DNA of 64,000 bases from an uncultured Eubacteriales bacterium (GCA_948467545.1 CAOKER010000002.1:124001-188000); one strand, 5' to 3'; numbered from the stretch's first letter, positions 16,112 through 25,838 are shown. A program made the numbers and translations. Notes: a model not told the origin generated them from the letters alone.

Positions 16112-17770
16112 ATGTATAACGAAAACGATAACAACAGAAATTATCCTGACAGCGAAAATAATAATATGTCCGAGGATAAAAATGAAAATATAAATACGGA
16201 ATCGGAAGCGTTTGAATCAAATACCCATACGGAAAGTTTTTCCGAAGAGGCGGAAAATCGGATGAATCAAGCTTCCGACAGCTGCTCTTCTTATTCGGAC
16301 ATTCGCAATGAGGAAAATTCCGGACATAATCAGAACTTTAACAACTCAACCCCGCAATATGCAAACGGCGCACCATGGCAGCATCCGTACGGAGAAAATC
16401 ACCAAACTGCGCAGAACAATCAAAATACAAACCCGTCTTGGAACGGCAACGAATACTCCTATAAGCCTCAAGCTCAGCCGTACAATGTTCGTCCCGTCTC
16501 AAATGATAACGGAAATACACAATATTACGGTACTGCACAAAATCAATATACCCCTTATCAATCCGAACAGATAAAACGCCGCGGTTCAAAAAAGCAAAAA
16601 CGGGGCGGCATGTCAAAGGGCGGAATTGCCGCGCTGATTGCCGTATGTATCTTGGTTTCCGGTGCTGCCGGCATCGGAGGAACAATCGTCACAAACCGTT
16701 ATTTTTCTGATAACACCGAAACTATCTCTAATACAAATACAAACTCTTCACTCATTTACCAGAACGTAAATTCAAAAGAAAATCTCGGCGAAACAAACTA
16801 CAATGTCGCAAATGTCGTTCAGGCCGTGGCGGATACCGTTGTTGAGATTGTTACCGAACAAGTATCTACAAATTCGATCTTCGGTCAATACATCAGTACC
16901 GGTGCCGGAAGCGGCGTAATTTTGACCGAAGACGGCTACATCGTCACCTGCGCGCATGTAATCGAAGGCGCAACTACAGTCAAAGTCACCCTCACCGACG
17001 GCACAACTTATGACGCATCTGTCATCGGCTCCGATACCCAAACCGATATTGCGCTTATCAAAATTGATGCGGCAGGCCTTACAAGCGCAGTAATCGGAGA
17101 CTCCGACACACTCATCGTCGGAGAACCCGCAATTGCAATCGGAAACCCGCTCGGCGAGCTTGGCGGAACAGCAACAAACGGTATAATCAGTGCGCTTGAA
17201 CGCGAGGTAACAATTGACGGTACGACATATAAGCTTCTCCAGACAAACGCTGCAATAAACCCCGGAAATTCCGGCGGCGCGCTTTTTGACAACAACGGCA
17301 ATCTTATCGGAATCGTAAACGCAAAAGAATCCGGCACGGCAATTGAAGGTCTCGGATTTGCAATTCCGATAAACGATGCTATGGAAGTTGTTGAACAGCT
17401 TAAGTCAAACGGATATGTAACAGGCAGACCTGCATTCGGCATATATGTCTATGACGTATCGGACGACACGGCTCTTTACAGCCTAAGAAATTCCGACTAC
17501 AAAGGTCTTCTCAATTATGTAAACAATTACGGAGTTTATTTCTTAAAGTATACCGACGGTCAGACAGGCGACTTACAGTTCGGTGACCGCATTGTAGCGA
17601 TAGACGGAGTTACCGTATCGGATCAGGCAGATTTAAAATCACTTCTTTCCGAATATAAAATAGGAGACACGGCAACGGTTACCATATCGAGAATCAGCGA
17701 CTCCCAAACAGGAAGAAGCAATATGCTGGACGTTACTATTACTCTGATTGAAGCTGCAGCGAATAATTAA
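16112..17770 (+). CDS. HtrA/DegP-like membrane-anchored serine protease
   Basis: Protein of 552 residues. The cytoplasmic N-terminus (about 1-165) is low-complexity, rich in Asn, Gln, Ser and Glu, and ends in a basic patch. One membrane helix follows (about 169-192). The trypsin-like domain has an intact triad: His282 in TCAHV, Asp312 in TDIALIKI and Ser387 in GNSGGA. A single PDZ domain fills about 430-545. It is a quality-control protease on the outer face of the membrane. The long disordered cytoplasmic tail is larger than in Bacillus HtrA. AAAGGAT precedes the ATG. A two-component system lies immediately downstream and could sense envelope stress. Confidence 0.92.
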   Translation: MYNENDNNRNYPDSENNNMSEDKNENINTESEAFESNTHTESFSEEAENRMNQASDSCSSYSDIRNEENSGHNQNFNNSTPQYANGAPWQHPYGENHQTAQNNQNTNPSWNGNEYSYKPQAQPYNVRPVSNDNGNTQYYGTAQNQYTPYQSEQIKRRGSKKQKRGGMSKGGIAALIAVCILVSGAAGIGGTIVTNRYFSDNTETISNTNTNSSLIYQNVNSKENLGETNYNVANVVQAVADTVVEIVTEQVSTNSIFGQYISTGAGSGVILTEDGYIVTCAHVIEGATTVKVTLTDGTTYDASVIGSDTQTDIALIKIDAAGLTSAVIGDSDTLIVGEPAIAIGNPLGELGGTATNGIISALEREVTIDGTTYKLLQTNAAINPGNSGGALFDNNGNLIGIVNAKESGTAIEGLGFAIPINDAMEVVEQLKSNGYVTGRPAFGIYVYDVSDDTALYSLRNSDYKGLLNYVNNYGVYFLKYTDGQTGDLQFGDRIVAIDGVTVSDQADLKSLLSEYKIGDTATVTISRISDSQTGRSNMLDVTITLIEAAANN

Positions 17771-17785
17771 TCTCAGACAATGTAC

Positions 17786-17866
17786 GTTAAGGAACGGATT
17801 ACTCCGTTCCTTAACAGCGTTAGTCAGGAGCGAAGTTAATCCTTGCCGGTAAAATTTTTATCGGCA
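17786..17866. terminator. Two hairpins after htrA
   Basis: A perfect 13-bp stem GTTAAGGAACGGA (17786-17798) pairs with 17803-17815. A second stem TGCCG-TAAAA / TTTTA-CGGCA lies near 17844-17866. The first lacks a T run, so termination is likely but not certain. Confidence 0.5.
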
Positions 17867-17880
17867 TCAATTACTGTGTC

Positions 17881-17920
17881 GGTAAATTTCAATATATTAA
17901 GGTAAATTCCAATATATTAA
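17881..17920. repeat. 20-bp direct repeat x2 before the response regulator
   Basis: Two adjacent copies of GGTAAATTYCAATATATTAA differ at one base. Confidence 0.8.
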
Positions 17921-17982
17921 AAGGTTTGAAAAATCGAAAACCATATCTGCGCAATAAGAATTTTTTAAGGAGTTTCATGCCA

Positions 17983-18675
17983 ATGTATAACCTTCTCATT
18001 GCAGACGACGAAGAAATGATTCGCAATTTAATACGCAAATATGCAGAATTTGAAGGGCATAAGGTGACTGAGGCAAGCGATGGAATGGAAGCCGTCATGC
18101 TCTGCAGAAATAACAAATATGATTTGATAATAATGGATATTATGATGCCCGAATTAGACGGATTTTCAGCATGCAGAGAAATTCGCAAAACCGCCGAAAC
18201 TCCGATAATAATGCTTTCGGCACGCGGAGAAGAATATGATAAAATCAACGGTTTTGAGCTGGGAATTGACGATTATGTGGTAAAACCGTTTTCCCCAAAA
18301 GAGCTGATGCTCAGAATAAACGCCATTCTCCGACGGTCGTCATCTCCGTCTGAAAACGAGGAGTCAAACCGACAAAAGGATATTTTCACCGCAGAAGGCT
18401 TAACAGTAGATTTTACCGCGCGTATCGTCTACATAGATGAAAAAAGAATTCAGATGTCTCCGAAAGAATATGAGCTTCTTTTCTATTTTATAAAAAACAA
18501 GAACATCGCCCTTTCCAGAGAAAAACTTATAACAAACGTCTGGGGTTATGACTTCTACGGCGATGACCGTACTCTTGACACTCATGTTAAGCTGCTTCGC
18601 CGTTCACTCGGAAAATACGCTAAATTTATTGTTACTTTACGGGGAGTCGGATACCGCTTTGAAACGGATAATTAA
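17983..18675 (+). CDS. OmpR/PhoB-family response regulator
   Basis: About 230 residues. Receiver domain (1-120) with the acidic pair in IADDEE, phospho-acceptor Asp in IIMDIMMPELDG, Thr/Ser switch in IIMLSARG and Lys in VVKPFSP. The C-terminal winged helix (about 130-230) ends VTLRGVGYRFE. AAGGAG at 17967-17972 suits ATG 17983 or ATG 17977; I list the former. Its 3' end overlaps the kinase gene by 17 bp, a typical coupled pair. It resembles PhoP/WalR-type regulators, but specific identity is not assigned. Confidence 0.88.
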   Translation: MYNLLIADDEEMIRNLIRKYAEFEGHKVTEASDGMEAVMLCRNNKYDLIIMDIMMPELDGFSACREIRKTAETPIIMLSARGEEYDKINGFELGIDDYVVKPFSPKELMLRINAILRRSSSPSENEESNRQKDIFTAEGLTVDFTARIVYIDEKRIQMSPKEYELLFYFIKNKNIALSREKLITNVWGYDFYGDDRTLDTHVKLLRRSLGKYAKFIVTLRGVGYRFETDN

Positions 18676-20236
18676 ATTTACAGAAAAAAAGAAAGCCTGC
18701 CGTAAGCAAAAAATAACTGACGATACGATTTCCAAGGAAAGAGCGTATGCCGCCCCAAAAAAAGAACATTTTCACAAGGGCGTAAAAATTAAATGGCATA
18801 TATTTTTATGGTTTTCTCTTTTTACCGCAATTGTTCTTATAATTCTCTGGCTTTGTCAGGTTGTGTTTCTTGATGCAATATATAAAAATATAAAGACAAA
18901 CGAAATTACACGCACGGCATCACTTCTGAAAAATTCAATCGACAATTCGGATTTTGATACTCTTGCGGAGACCGTAAGCCGCAAGAATGATATATGTCTT
19001 TTAATTCTGCGGATGACAAACGATAAAGAAGCGATTGAAATATTTTCGGTCGAAGCGCTTCGGAGCTGCCTTATACACAACGCGGAAAAAAACAGCATAT
19101 TTGTTTTCTATGATTCCGCAAAAAATGCCGGCGGCTCCAGTATTCAGCATTTCAGATACAGCAGTGAAAGAAGAAGCTATATCAGCAGCGAAAGCGCCCT
19201 TTACGAGCTGCTTCCGGCAGATAACGAAAGCATAATATACTCAGAAATTACAACGGACTCTCACGGAAACACTATACTGATATTACTTAACTCGGTAATA
19301 TCACCGGTAAACGCAACCGTAAGCACGCTCAATCGTCTTCTGTCGGTAATTTCTGTCGTTCTTGTGCTTCTTGCTCTTATAATGTCACTTCTTATTTCAA
19401 GAAAAATTGCCAAACCGATTGTGAAACTAAGCAGCGGCGCAAAACAGCTCGCTACCGGCAACTACAATGTTAATTTCACCGCATCAGGGTACCGTGAAAT
19501 CGGCGAACTCGCACGCGCTCTTGATTATGCGGAACACGAACTTTCAAAGGTAGACGCTCTTCGGCGTGAACTGATTGCAAATATCTCCCATGACCTGCGC
19601 ACTCCTCTTACAATGATTTCGGGCTATGCCGAAATCATGCGGGATATTCCCGATGAAAATTCTCCGGAAAATCTGCAGATTATAATTGACGAATCCAACA
19701 GGCTTACATCGCTTGTCAACGATGTTCTCGATATATCAAAGCTTGAAGCGGGTGTGCGTACGGTAACTCCGTCCTGCTTCAGTTTGACAGCTGCAATAAA
19801 AACGGCATTGCTTCGATATAATAAGCTGATGGAACAAAAGGGATATATAATTACATTTGACGCACAAAATGATATAACCGTCAATACAGACAAAACACTG
19901 CTTATGCAGGTTTTCTATAACCTCGTAAATAATGCTCTCACCTATACGGGAGTCGATAAACGAATCTATGTATCTCAAACGGTAAACGAAGAGGATAACC
20001 GCGTCCGCATTTCTGTTACCGATACAGGCGACGGCATTGCGCCGGAGAAGCTCCATCTGATTTGGGACCGTTATTACAAAGTGGATAAAGTTCATAAAAG
20101 AGCCGCCGTCGGTACCGGGCTCGGCCTCTCAATTGTCCGCAGCACCATGGACCTGCTCGGAGGCTCGTACGGTGTCTCTTCGTCACTCGGAAACGGTTCT
20201 ACATTCTGGTTTGAAATCACGTACGAAAAGCAATAA
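18659..20236 (+). CDS. Sensor histidine kinase
   Basis: About 525 residues from a TTG start at 18659 inside the end of the regulator gene. GGGGAG lies 12 nt upstream, and no better in-frame start exists before the first membrane helix. Order: basic N-terminus, membrane helix (about 45-68), extracytoplasmic sensor of about 160 residues, second helix, HAMP, HisKA with ANISHDLRTPLTM, and HATPase with N box NLVNNALTYT, G1 DTGDGIA and G2 GTGLGLS. There is no PAS domain, which argues against WalK itself. Downstream lie a family A repeat and a terminator. Confidence 0.88.
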   Translation: MKRIIKFTEKKKACRKQKITDDTISKERAYAAPKKEHFHKGVKIKWHIFLWFSLFTAIVLIILWLCQVVFLDAIYKNIKTNEITRTASLLKNSIDNSDFDTLAETVSRKNDICLLILRMTNDKEAIEIFSVEALRSCLIHNAEKNSIFVFYDSAKNAGGSSIQHFRYSSERRSYISSESALYELLPADNESIIYSEITTDSHGNTILILLNSVISPVNATVSTLNRLLSVISVVLVLLALIMSLLISRKIAKPIVKLSSGAKQLATGNYNVNFTASGYREIGELARALDYAEHELSKVDALRRELIANISHDLRTPLTMISGYAEIMRDIPDENSPENLQIIIDESNRLTSLVNDVLDISKLEAGVRTVTPSCFSLTAAIKTALLRYNKLMEQKGYIITFDAQNDITVNTDKTLLMQVFYNLVNNALTYTGVDKRIYVSQTVNEEDNRVRISVTDTGDGIAPEKLHLIWDRYYKVDKVHKRAAVGTGLGLSIVRSTMDLLGGSYGVSSSLGNGSTFWFEITYEKQ

Positions 20237-20240
20237 ACCT

Positions 20241-20360
20241 TACTTTTATAACCAAAAGCAAGCTTTTCCCCGCCTTTTCGGCGGCGGGTTTCTCCGGCGT
20301 TTCGGACAGCGGTATAGTTTGTCTCTGCGATGCCCGCCCCATGACAATGTTTTACCTATT
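20241..20360. repeat. Family A repeat copy after the histidine kinase
   Basis: It begins TAACCAAAAGCAAGC (20250-20264), then CCCCGCC and GGCGGCGGG as an inverted repeat and TTTCTCCGGCGTTTC, and ends CCCCATGACAATGTTTT. Modules are in the same order as in the copy at 10155, but no minisatellite lies inside. Confidence 0.6.
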
Positions 20361-20383
20361 ATTCCTATTATTGAAAATAATAT

Positions 20384-20427
20384 AAAAGCAGGCCGATTTC
20401 AGAATATCCGCAAATCAGCCTGCTTTA
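20384..20427. terminator. Bidirectional terminator between kinase and proA
   Basis: AAAGCAGGC-GATTT (20385-20399) pairs with AAATC-GCCTGCTTT (20412-20425). A or T runs lie on both sides, serving the converging kinase and proA genes. Confidence 0.8.
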
Positions 20428-20480
20428 TTATCTTTATCACATTATCACAGAAAGAACATTATCAAACTTACACTTACTGA

Positions 20481-21734
20481 CTATCTTATCTGTCCGTCTC
20501 CGTCGATAATATATTTGACAGTCGTCAGCTCCGGCAGCCCCATGGGCCCTCTTGCATGCAGCTTCTGCGTGGAAATTCCGATTTCCGCACCGAAACCGAA
20601 CTCCCCTCCGTCTGTAAATCTGGTTGAAGCGTTTACATAGACAGCCGCTGAATTAACCCTGCGTTTGAAAAGCTCCGCGTCTTTAAGCGACCTTGTTATA
20701 ATAGCTTCACTGTGTCCGGTTGAATACCTTTCGATATGGTTTATAGCCTCGTCGGTTGATCCGACAATATGAACCGCGATTATATAATCGTCAAATTCTG
20801 TTGCATAATCTTCCTCCGTCGCCTCGGAACTGCATTTTATAATACCGCAAACCTCTTTGTCTCCGCGTATATCAAGATTAAAAGGTTCGACCGCTTCCGC
20901 AAATTTGGGCAAAAAACATTCGGCGATTTCACGATGCACAAGCAAGGTTTCAATTGCATTACAGACAGACGGCCGTGAGGTTTTTGCATTCACCGATATA
21001 TTTACCGCCATCTCAATATCTGCGCTTGAATCAATATACATATGACAGTTCCCGGCTCCGGTTTCAATAACCGGCACTTTTGCATTTTCTACAACAGACC
21101 GGATTAACCCGCGGCCGCCGCGCGGAATAAGTGCGTCAATATAGCCTCTCATTCCAAGCAATTCGGCCGTTCCCTCTCTGGAAGTATCGTCAACAAGCTG
21201 AACTATGTCTTCCATCAGTCCGACAGAAGAAACCGCTTCTCTCATTATTCTGACAAGAACACGATTCGTATTAATCGCTTCTTTTCCGCCGCGGAGAATA
21301 ACCGCATTACCGGTTTTAAGACAAAGCGCCGCCGCGTCGACCGTCACATTCGGTCTCGACTCGTAAACTATCGCAATCACTCCGAGAGGTACACGAACCT
21401 TTGATATTTCAAGTCCGTTCGGACGATTCCATCTCTCTCCGGAGCCGACGGGATCTGTAAGACCGCACAGCTCATGCAAGGAAGATACTATTCCGTCAAT
21501 TCGGTCGGAATTTATCATAAGTCTGTCTATCATTGCTTTTGATATACCGTTCGCCTCTGCCGAATCCGTATCAAGCTTGTTTGCGGAAATAATCAATTTC
21601 TTGTTCTCCGTAAGCTTTTCAGATATAGCCAAAAGTGCGTCGTTCTTCTGCTTTCCGCCGGCTTCCGATATTGAAACTGATGCGTGCTTCGCCGATTTAC
21701 ACAGCGACAGAATATACTCATGCATATTATTCAT
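20481..21734 (-). CDS. proA: Gamma-glutamyl phosphate reductase (glutamate-5-semialdehyde dehydrogenase)
   Basis: Protein of 417 residues, the normal ProA length. It has KVPLGVIAIVYESRPNVT, the nucleotide-binding region with LIPRGGRGLI, VNAKTSRPSVCNA with the catalytic Cys, and a C-terminal FGFGAEIGIST block. It reduces glutamyl-5-phosphate in proline synthesis. proB is not adjacent; proA stands alone with an aminotransferase upstream (34-bp gap). AAGGTAAA precedes the ATG. Confidence 0.94.
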   Translation of the reverse strand: MNNMHEYILSLCKSAKHASVSISEAGGKQKNDALLAISEKLTENKKLIISANKLDTDSAEANGISKAMIDRLMINSDRIDGIVSSLHELCGLTDPVGSGERWNRPNGLEISKVRVPLGVIAIVYESRPNVTVDAAALCLKTGNAVILRGGKEAINTNRVLVRIMREAVSSVGLMEDIVQLVDDTSREGTAELLGMRGYIDALIPRGGRGLIRSVVENAKVPVIETGAGNCHMYIDSSADIEMAVNISVNAKTSRPSVCNAIETLLVHREIAECFLPKFAEAVEPFNLDIRGDKEVCGIIKCSSEATEEDYATEFDDYIIAVHIVGSTDEAINHIERYSTGHSEAIITRSLKDAELFKRRVNSAAVYVNASTRFTDGGEFGFGAEIGISTQKLHARGPMGLPELTTVKYIIDGDGQIR

Positions 21735-21768
21735 GAATTTTACCTTGCCTTTCGTATATATTCAAATT

Positions 21769-23067
21769 TCATCCGGCTTTATTCTCATTCATTTTTTCAA
21801 GCGCCGCCGCCCTTACGCACAGGCAAAGAATTGTCGAAGCTGTTTCCATTTCCCCGACAGTGGGATAGGTCGGCGCGATTCGCAGATTACAGTCTTCGGG
21901 ATCATTCTTATATGGAAAAGTAGCTCCTGCCTCCGTGAGAGTTACTCCCTCCTCTTTTGCAAGCTCATATACTCTTTTTGCACATCCCGGTCGGACGTTA
22001 AGGCTCAGAAAATATCCGCCTATCGGCTTGGTCCAGCTTGCTACTCCATACGGAGCAAGCATTTTTTCAAAAGTCGAAAGAACGGCTTCAAATTTCGGTT
22101 TTATAATATCCGCATGTTTTTTCATATGATCCATAAGCCCGCCGACAGAACCAAAGAATTTAACATGTCTCATCATATTAAGCTTATCATAACCTATTGT
22201 CTGAATTGCCATTTTGCTTTTCGTGTGCGCAATATTTGCGTCCGAAGCAGCCATTACCGCCACACCCGAACCGGGAAAACTGATTTTCGACGTAGACATA
22301 AATATAAGTACAATATCCTCGTTTCCATACTTCTTTGCCTCATCAAAAATATTCAAAAGCCGAGTATCACTGTCACTGAATGAATGAATTATATATGCGT
22401 TATCCCAGAAAATACGAAAATCCGGCGCGGCCGGTTTTAAAGACGCAAACCGCCGTACCGTTTCGTCGGAATATGTAATTCCTTCGGGATTTGAATACTT
22501 CGGCACGCACCATATACCCTTTACAGACGGATCGCGGACAAGCTTTTCCACCTGATTCATATCGGGCCCATCCGGCGTCATATCTACATTAACCATTTCG
22601 ATACCGAGCGACTCACAGATACCGAAATGCCTGTCATATCCGGGAACCGGACAGAGAAATTTAATTCCCTCTTGTTTAGCCCACGGTTTCTCCACACCGG
22701 CGGCGCCATAAAGCATAAGACGAGCAATTTCATCGTACATAATATTGAGCGAGGAATTTCCCGCGACTATTATATTTTTTGACGGAATATCAAGAATTTC
22801 CGAAAAAATCTGTTTTGCCTCCGGTATTCCGTCAAGAACACCGTAGTTTCTGCAGTCAAATCCTCCCTCGGTAAAGCAGTCCTCGGGATTGTTGATAACT
22901 CCAAGCATTCCCTGTGATAATTCGAGCTGCTCCGCACTCGGCTTTCCCCTCGACATGTCAAGTTTGAGATTCATTCTTTTATATTCATCGAGCTTTCCCC
23001 TGAGCAATTCATATTCGTCCGCACGCTGAGCTGCCGTCATTTCTTTATATAACATTTCTCTGTTCAT
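21769..23067 (-). CDS. PLP-dependent aminotransferase, class I subgroup Ic (aspartate aminotransferase-like)
   Basis: Protein of 432 residues. It has the N-terminal MSRGKPSAEQLELS typical of subgroup Ic, GNSSLNIMYD, the Asn/Asp block PKYSNPEGITYS, and STSKISFPGSG, where the Lys carries PLP. Members use aspartate with 2-oxoglutarate or similar pairs; the exact substrate is not determined here. It may be co-transcribed with proA. The AAAGGGA site touches the ATG at 23067 and is also 13 nt from the ATG at 23055, so the start could be four codons later. Confidence 0.85.
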   Translation of the reverse strand: MNREMLYKEMTAAQRADEYELLRGKLDEYKRMNLKLDMSRGKPSAEQLELSQGMLGVINNPEDCFTEGGFDCRNYGVLDGIPEAKQIFSEILDIPSKNIIVAGNSSLNIMYDEIARLMLYGAAGVEKPWAKQEGIKFLCPVPGYDRHFGICESLGIEMVNVDMTPDGPDMNQVEKLVRDPSVKGIWCVPKYSNPEGITYSDETVRRFASLKPAAPDFRIFWDNAYIIHSFSDSDTRLLNIFDEAKKYGNEDIVLIFMSTSKISFPGSGVAVMAASDANIAHTKSKMAIQTIGYDKLNMMRHVKFFGSVGGLMDHMKKHADIIKPKFEAVLSTFEKMLAPYGVASWTKPIGGYFLSLNVRPGCAKRVYELAKEEGVTLTEAGATFPYKNDPEDCNLRIAPTYPTVGEMETASTILCLCVRAAALEKMNENKAG

Positions 23068-23135
23068 TCCCTTTCCGTCTAACTGTTAAATTTATGTCAT
23101 AACTCATATTGCAGCAGATAATCAATAAAAATGAT

Positions 23136-24530
23136 TTAAAATTCCGCGTTTCCGGCTGTTCTCGGATAAGACTCGACATCACGGATATTTGAGATTCCGG
23201 TTACATACATAATAAGACGTTCAAATCCTAAGCCGAAACCTGCATGTCTGGTTCCTCCGTATTTGCGCAGCTCAAGATACCACCAATAATCTTCCTCTTT
23301 AAGTCCGAAACGCTTAAAGGCACCGAGCAGATAGTCAAGCCGTTCTTCTCTCTGAGAACCGCCTATAAGCTCGCCCACTCCCGGTACGAGCAAATCCATA
23401 GCCGCGACTGTTTTGCCGTCATCATTGAGACGCATATAAAATGCTTTTATTTCACGCGGCCAATCTGTCACAAAAACAGGACGTCCAAAAACCTTTTCGG
23501 TAAGATAACGCTCATGTTCCGTCTGTAAATCCATTCCCCACTCAACCGGATATTCAAATTTTTCACCGCTTTTTTTCAAAATATCAACAGCGTCTGTGTA
23601 TGTTACACGTCCAAAGTCATTATTTAAAATGTTGTTAAATCTGTCGAACAGGGTTTTGTCTATTCTTGCATTAAAAAACTCAAGCTCGGAAGCACAATGC
23701 TCCATAAGATAGCTTATAATATATTTCAACATGTCTTCGGCAAGAGCCATATCATCATTTAAATCCGCAAATGCAATTTCCGGCTCCATCATCCAAAATT
23801 CAGCCGCATGCCTCGGCGTATTTGAATTTTCAGCCCTGAATGTAGGACCGAATGTATAGACATTCGCATATGCCATGGCGTATGTTTCTGCATTAAGCTG
23901 TCCCGAAACGGTAAGATTTGCTGATCGTCCGAAAAAATCCTTGCCGTAATCAACCGCACCGTTTTCAAGTCTCGGCGGATTATCTATGTCAAGAGTTGTA
24001 ATTCTGAACATCTCTCCGGCACCCTCGCAGTCGCTTGCCGTTATTATAGGTGTATGCACATATACAAAACCGCGTTCATGGAAAAAGCTGTGAATTGCAA
24101 ATGCAGCCTCGGAACGAACACGAAAAACAGCATTGAAAGTGTTAGACCTCGGACGAAGATGCGCAATTGTACGCAGAAACTCCATTGAATGACGTTTGTT
24201 CTGCAAAGGGTAATCGGGTGTCGAGGTCCCTTCCACTGTCATTTCCGCCGCCTTCAGTTCAAACGGCTGTTTAGCAGACGGCGTCAAAACAAACTCGCCT
24301 TTTGCTATAAAAGACGCGCCTATATTCTGCCCTGAAATTTCATCATAATTTGAAATTTTATCTGCCTCAATTACAACCTGAAGGCAATCAAAACAACTGC
24401 CGTCGTTTAACGAAACAAAACCAAAGGCATTGCTTGCACGCAGCGACCGACACCATCCGGCAACGGTTATATTTTTTCCGGCAAACTCTTCCGGTTTTTT
24501 ATACAGTTCTTTAATTGTGATTCTTTCCAT
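23136..24530 (-). CDS. asnS: Asparagine--tRNA ligase
   Basis: Protein of 464 residues. N-terminal OB-fold anticodon-binding domain (about 1-105), then a class II catalytic core. Motif 2 is near [21 protein letters not shown] and motif 3 is [15 protein letters not shown]. The AsnRS type is indicated by [16 protein letters not shown]. The GGGAGG site precedes the ATG. The leader of about 290 nt contains a terminator-like hairpin and a family B-like element with its own promoter. Confidence 0.94.
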   Translation of the reverse strand: MERITIKELYKKPEEFAGKNITVAGWCRSLRASNAFGFVSLNDGSCFDCLQVVIEADKISNYDEISGQNIGASFIAKGEFVLTPSAKQPFELKAAEMTVEGTSTPDYPLQNKRHSMEFLRTIAHLRPRSNTFNAVFRVRSEAAFAIHSFFHERGFVYVHTPIITASDCEGAGEMFRITTLDIDNPPRLENGAVDYGKDFFGRSANLTVSGQLNAETYAMAYANVYTFGPTFRAENSNTPRHAAEFWMMEPEIAFADLNDDMALAEDMLKYIISYLMEHCASELEFFNARIDKTLFDRFNNILNNDFGRVTYTDAVDILKKSGEKFEYPVEWGMDLQTEHERYLTEKVFGRPVFVTDWPREIKAFYMRLNDDGKTVAAMDLLVPGVGELIGGSQREERLDYLLGAFKRFGLKEEDYWWYLELRKYGGTRHAGFGLGFERLIMYVTGISNIRDVESYPRTAGNAEF

Positions 24531-24611
24531 ATATCTCTCATCCTCCCGTTCGGTTCAATACGGAGTAAAGCACCTCATGACGGCACTATAGCGGCGGTAT
24601 TATCACGCCAC

Positions 24612-24636
24612 AAAAAAAGCTGAGGCATCCCTCCGC
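24612..24636 (-). terminator. Possible attenuator hairpin in the asnS leader
   Basis: On the minus strand, GC-GAGG-GATG-CCTC-GC is followed by TTTTTTT, then about 80 nt to the asnS start. The position suggests premature termination control. The T-box consensus GGTGGNACCGCG is not visible, so the sensor is unknown. Confidence 0.45.
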
Positions 24637-24769
24637 AAAAGAAGCGTTGGAAATCCTGCTTTTAATTATCATTTCTCAATCTGCAATTTCTTTGTCCGTT
24701 ATCCTGCAGGACATTCATAAAAAATATCAGTGCAGGCAGTATTTTTAATTCTCGCTTTATTATTATATT

Positions 24770-24827
24770 GCAAAACCTCTCTGACGGCGAAACGAAACTT
24801 GCATCTTAAAGCGTAAAACTTTAAGAT
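24770..24827 (-). repeat. Divergent family B-like leader element ahead of asnS
   Basis: On the minus strand, right after the -10 box, ATCTTAAAG and CTTTAAGAT form a perfect 9-bp stem. GCAAGTTTCG and CGCCGTC then follow in the same order as in the family B copies at 2276 and 40300. The second hairpin is not preserved. Confidence 0.45.
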
Positions 24828-24856
24828 ATTATACCATGGTTTTACTTTTTATGCAA
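24828..24856 (-). promoter_or_regulatory. Likely sigma-A promoter for asnS
   Basis: On the minus strand TTGCAT (24856-24851), 17 nt, then TATAAT (24833-24828). It points toward asnS. Confidence 0.6.
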
Positions 24857-24911
24857 TATATTTTCGCAGGATTTTTTATTCTAACTTTCAAAATCTCTTT
24901 TATAAAAATTA

Positions 24912-24940
24912 TTTACTTTTCCTTCCGAGCATGATATAAT
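24912..24940 (+). promoter_or_regulatory. Likely sigma-A promoter of the esterase gene
   Basis: TTTACT (24912-24917), 17 nt, TATAAT (24935-24940), about 105 nt before the start at 25047. It is divergent from the asnS promoter. Confidence 0.55.
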
Positions 24941-25046
24941 TAAAGTATAAGCATAATAAATTATCTTATACTTTTTACCATATATCGTACTTAACAAATC
25001 TGCATTAATAAAGCAATTCTGGATTATAAAAGGAATGGAGTTTCAT

Positions 25047-25838
25047 ATGGAATATTTACTATGGGAAAAGAACACACCCGGCTTTAACGAAGAATATAAA
25101 CAGCCGATTCCGTCGCTTACCCCTTACCTGTCAAGCAATTCCGGCGGGGAAAAAAGAGGCTGTATTATCGTTGCTCCGGGAGGCGGCTACTCCGGACGTG
25201 CTTTTCACGAGGGAGAACCGATTTCGCAGATGCTTAATACAGCGGGAATACATTCATTTGTTTTGAACTACCGCGTATCGCCTTATAAATATCCGATTCA
25301 GTTATATGACATCAACCGGGCGGTAAGATATGTCCGTTATCATGCAGATAAATTCGGAATTGACAAGAACAAAATCGGCATTCTCGGTTTTTCCGCCGGC
25401 GGTCACCTTTGTACAATGGGAATCGAACATTTTGATTACGGCAGAGACGACGGAGATGACATTGATAAGATAAGCAGCCGTCCGGACGCCGGAATACTTT
25501 GTTACGCGGTAATTTCAATGATCAGCTGTGTCAACGAGGGAAGCCGTGATGCTCTGCTCGGAAAAAATTACGATCAGTCTTTAGCCGAAAAGCTTTCAGG
25601 AGAAATCAGTGTCCGAGACGACACACCGCCCGTTTTTATGTGGCATACCGCGGATGACAGCTGCGTTCCTGTTGAAAACAGCTTGAATATGGCCGCTTCT
25701 CTGAGCAAAAAAAAGATTCCGTTCGAGATGCACATATTTCCTGCGGGAGATCATGGCCTCGGCTTGGCTAAGTCTATTCCCGAAACCGCTCAATGGGCCG
25801 AACTGCTTAAAAAGTGGCTTTTAAAGCTGGGTTTCTAA
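25047..25838 (+). CDS. Alpha/beta hydrolase, esterase-like
   Basis: Protein of 263 residues. It has the oxyanion-hole region APGGGYSGRA, the nucleophile elbow GFSAGGH, the acid residue within TADDSCVPV and the His in AGDHGLG, a complete triad. It is closest in layout to the acetyl esterase/BD-FAE group that removes acetyl groups from plant xylan, and it has no signal peptide, so it acts in the cytoplasm. Start at 25047: AAAGGAATGGAG lies 6 nt upstream, whereas the ATG at 25035 lies inside that site. It has its own promoter and terminator. Confidence 0.82.
   Translation: MEYLLWEKNTPGFNEEYKQPIPSLTPYLSSNSGGEKRGCIIVAPGGGYSGRAFHEGEPISQMLNTAGIHSFVLNYRVSPYKYPIQLYDINRAVRYVRYHADKFGIDKNKIGILGFSAGGHLCTMGIEHFDYGRDDGDDIDKISSRPDAGILCYAVISMISCVNEGSRDALLGKNYDQSLAEKLSGEISVRDDTPPVFMWHTADDSCVPVENSLNMAASLSKKKIPFEMHIFPAGDHGLGLAKSIPETAQWAELLKKWLLKLGF

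Noticed and set aside
18548..18658. N-terminal extension of the histidine kinase to an ATG at 18548
   Set aside because: It would overlap the response regulator by over 120 bp in another frame and has no ribosome site; the TTG at 18659 fits a coupled start.
17983..20236. Calling the two-component pair WalRK
   Set aside because: The kinase has no PAS domain and a different sensor region; walJ and rlmH are over 9 kb away. The neighbourhood alone does not support the name.
24531..24835. T-box riboswitch upstream of asnS
   Set aside because: Position is right and a terminator-like hairpin exists, but I do not see the GGTGGNACCGCG core or an AAC specifier in a clear stem I.
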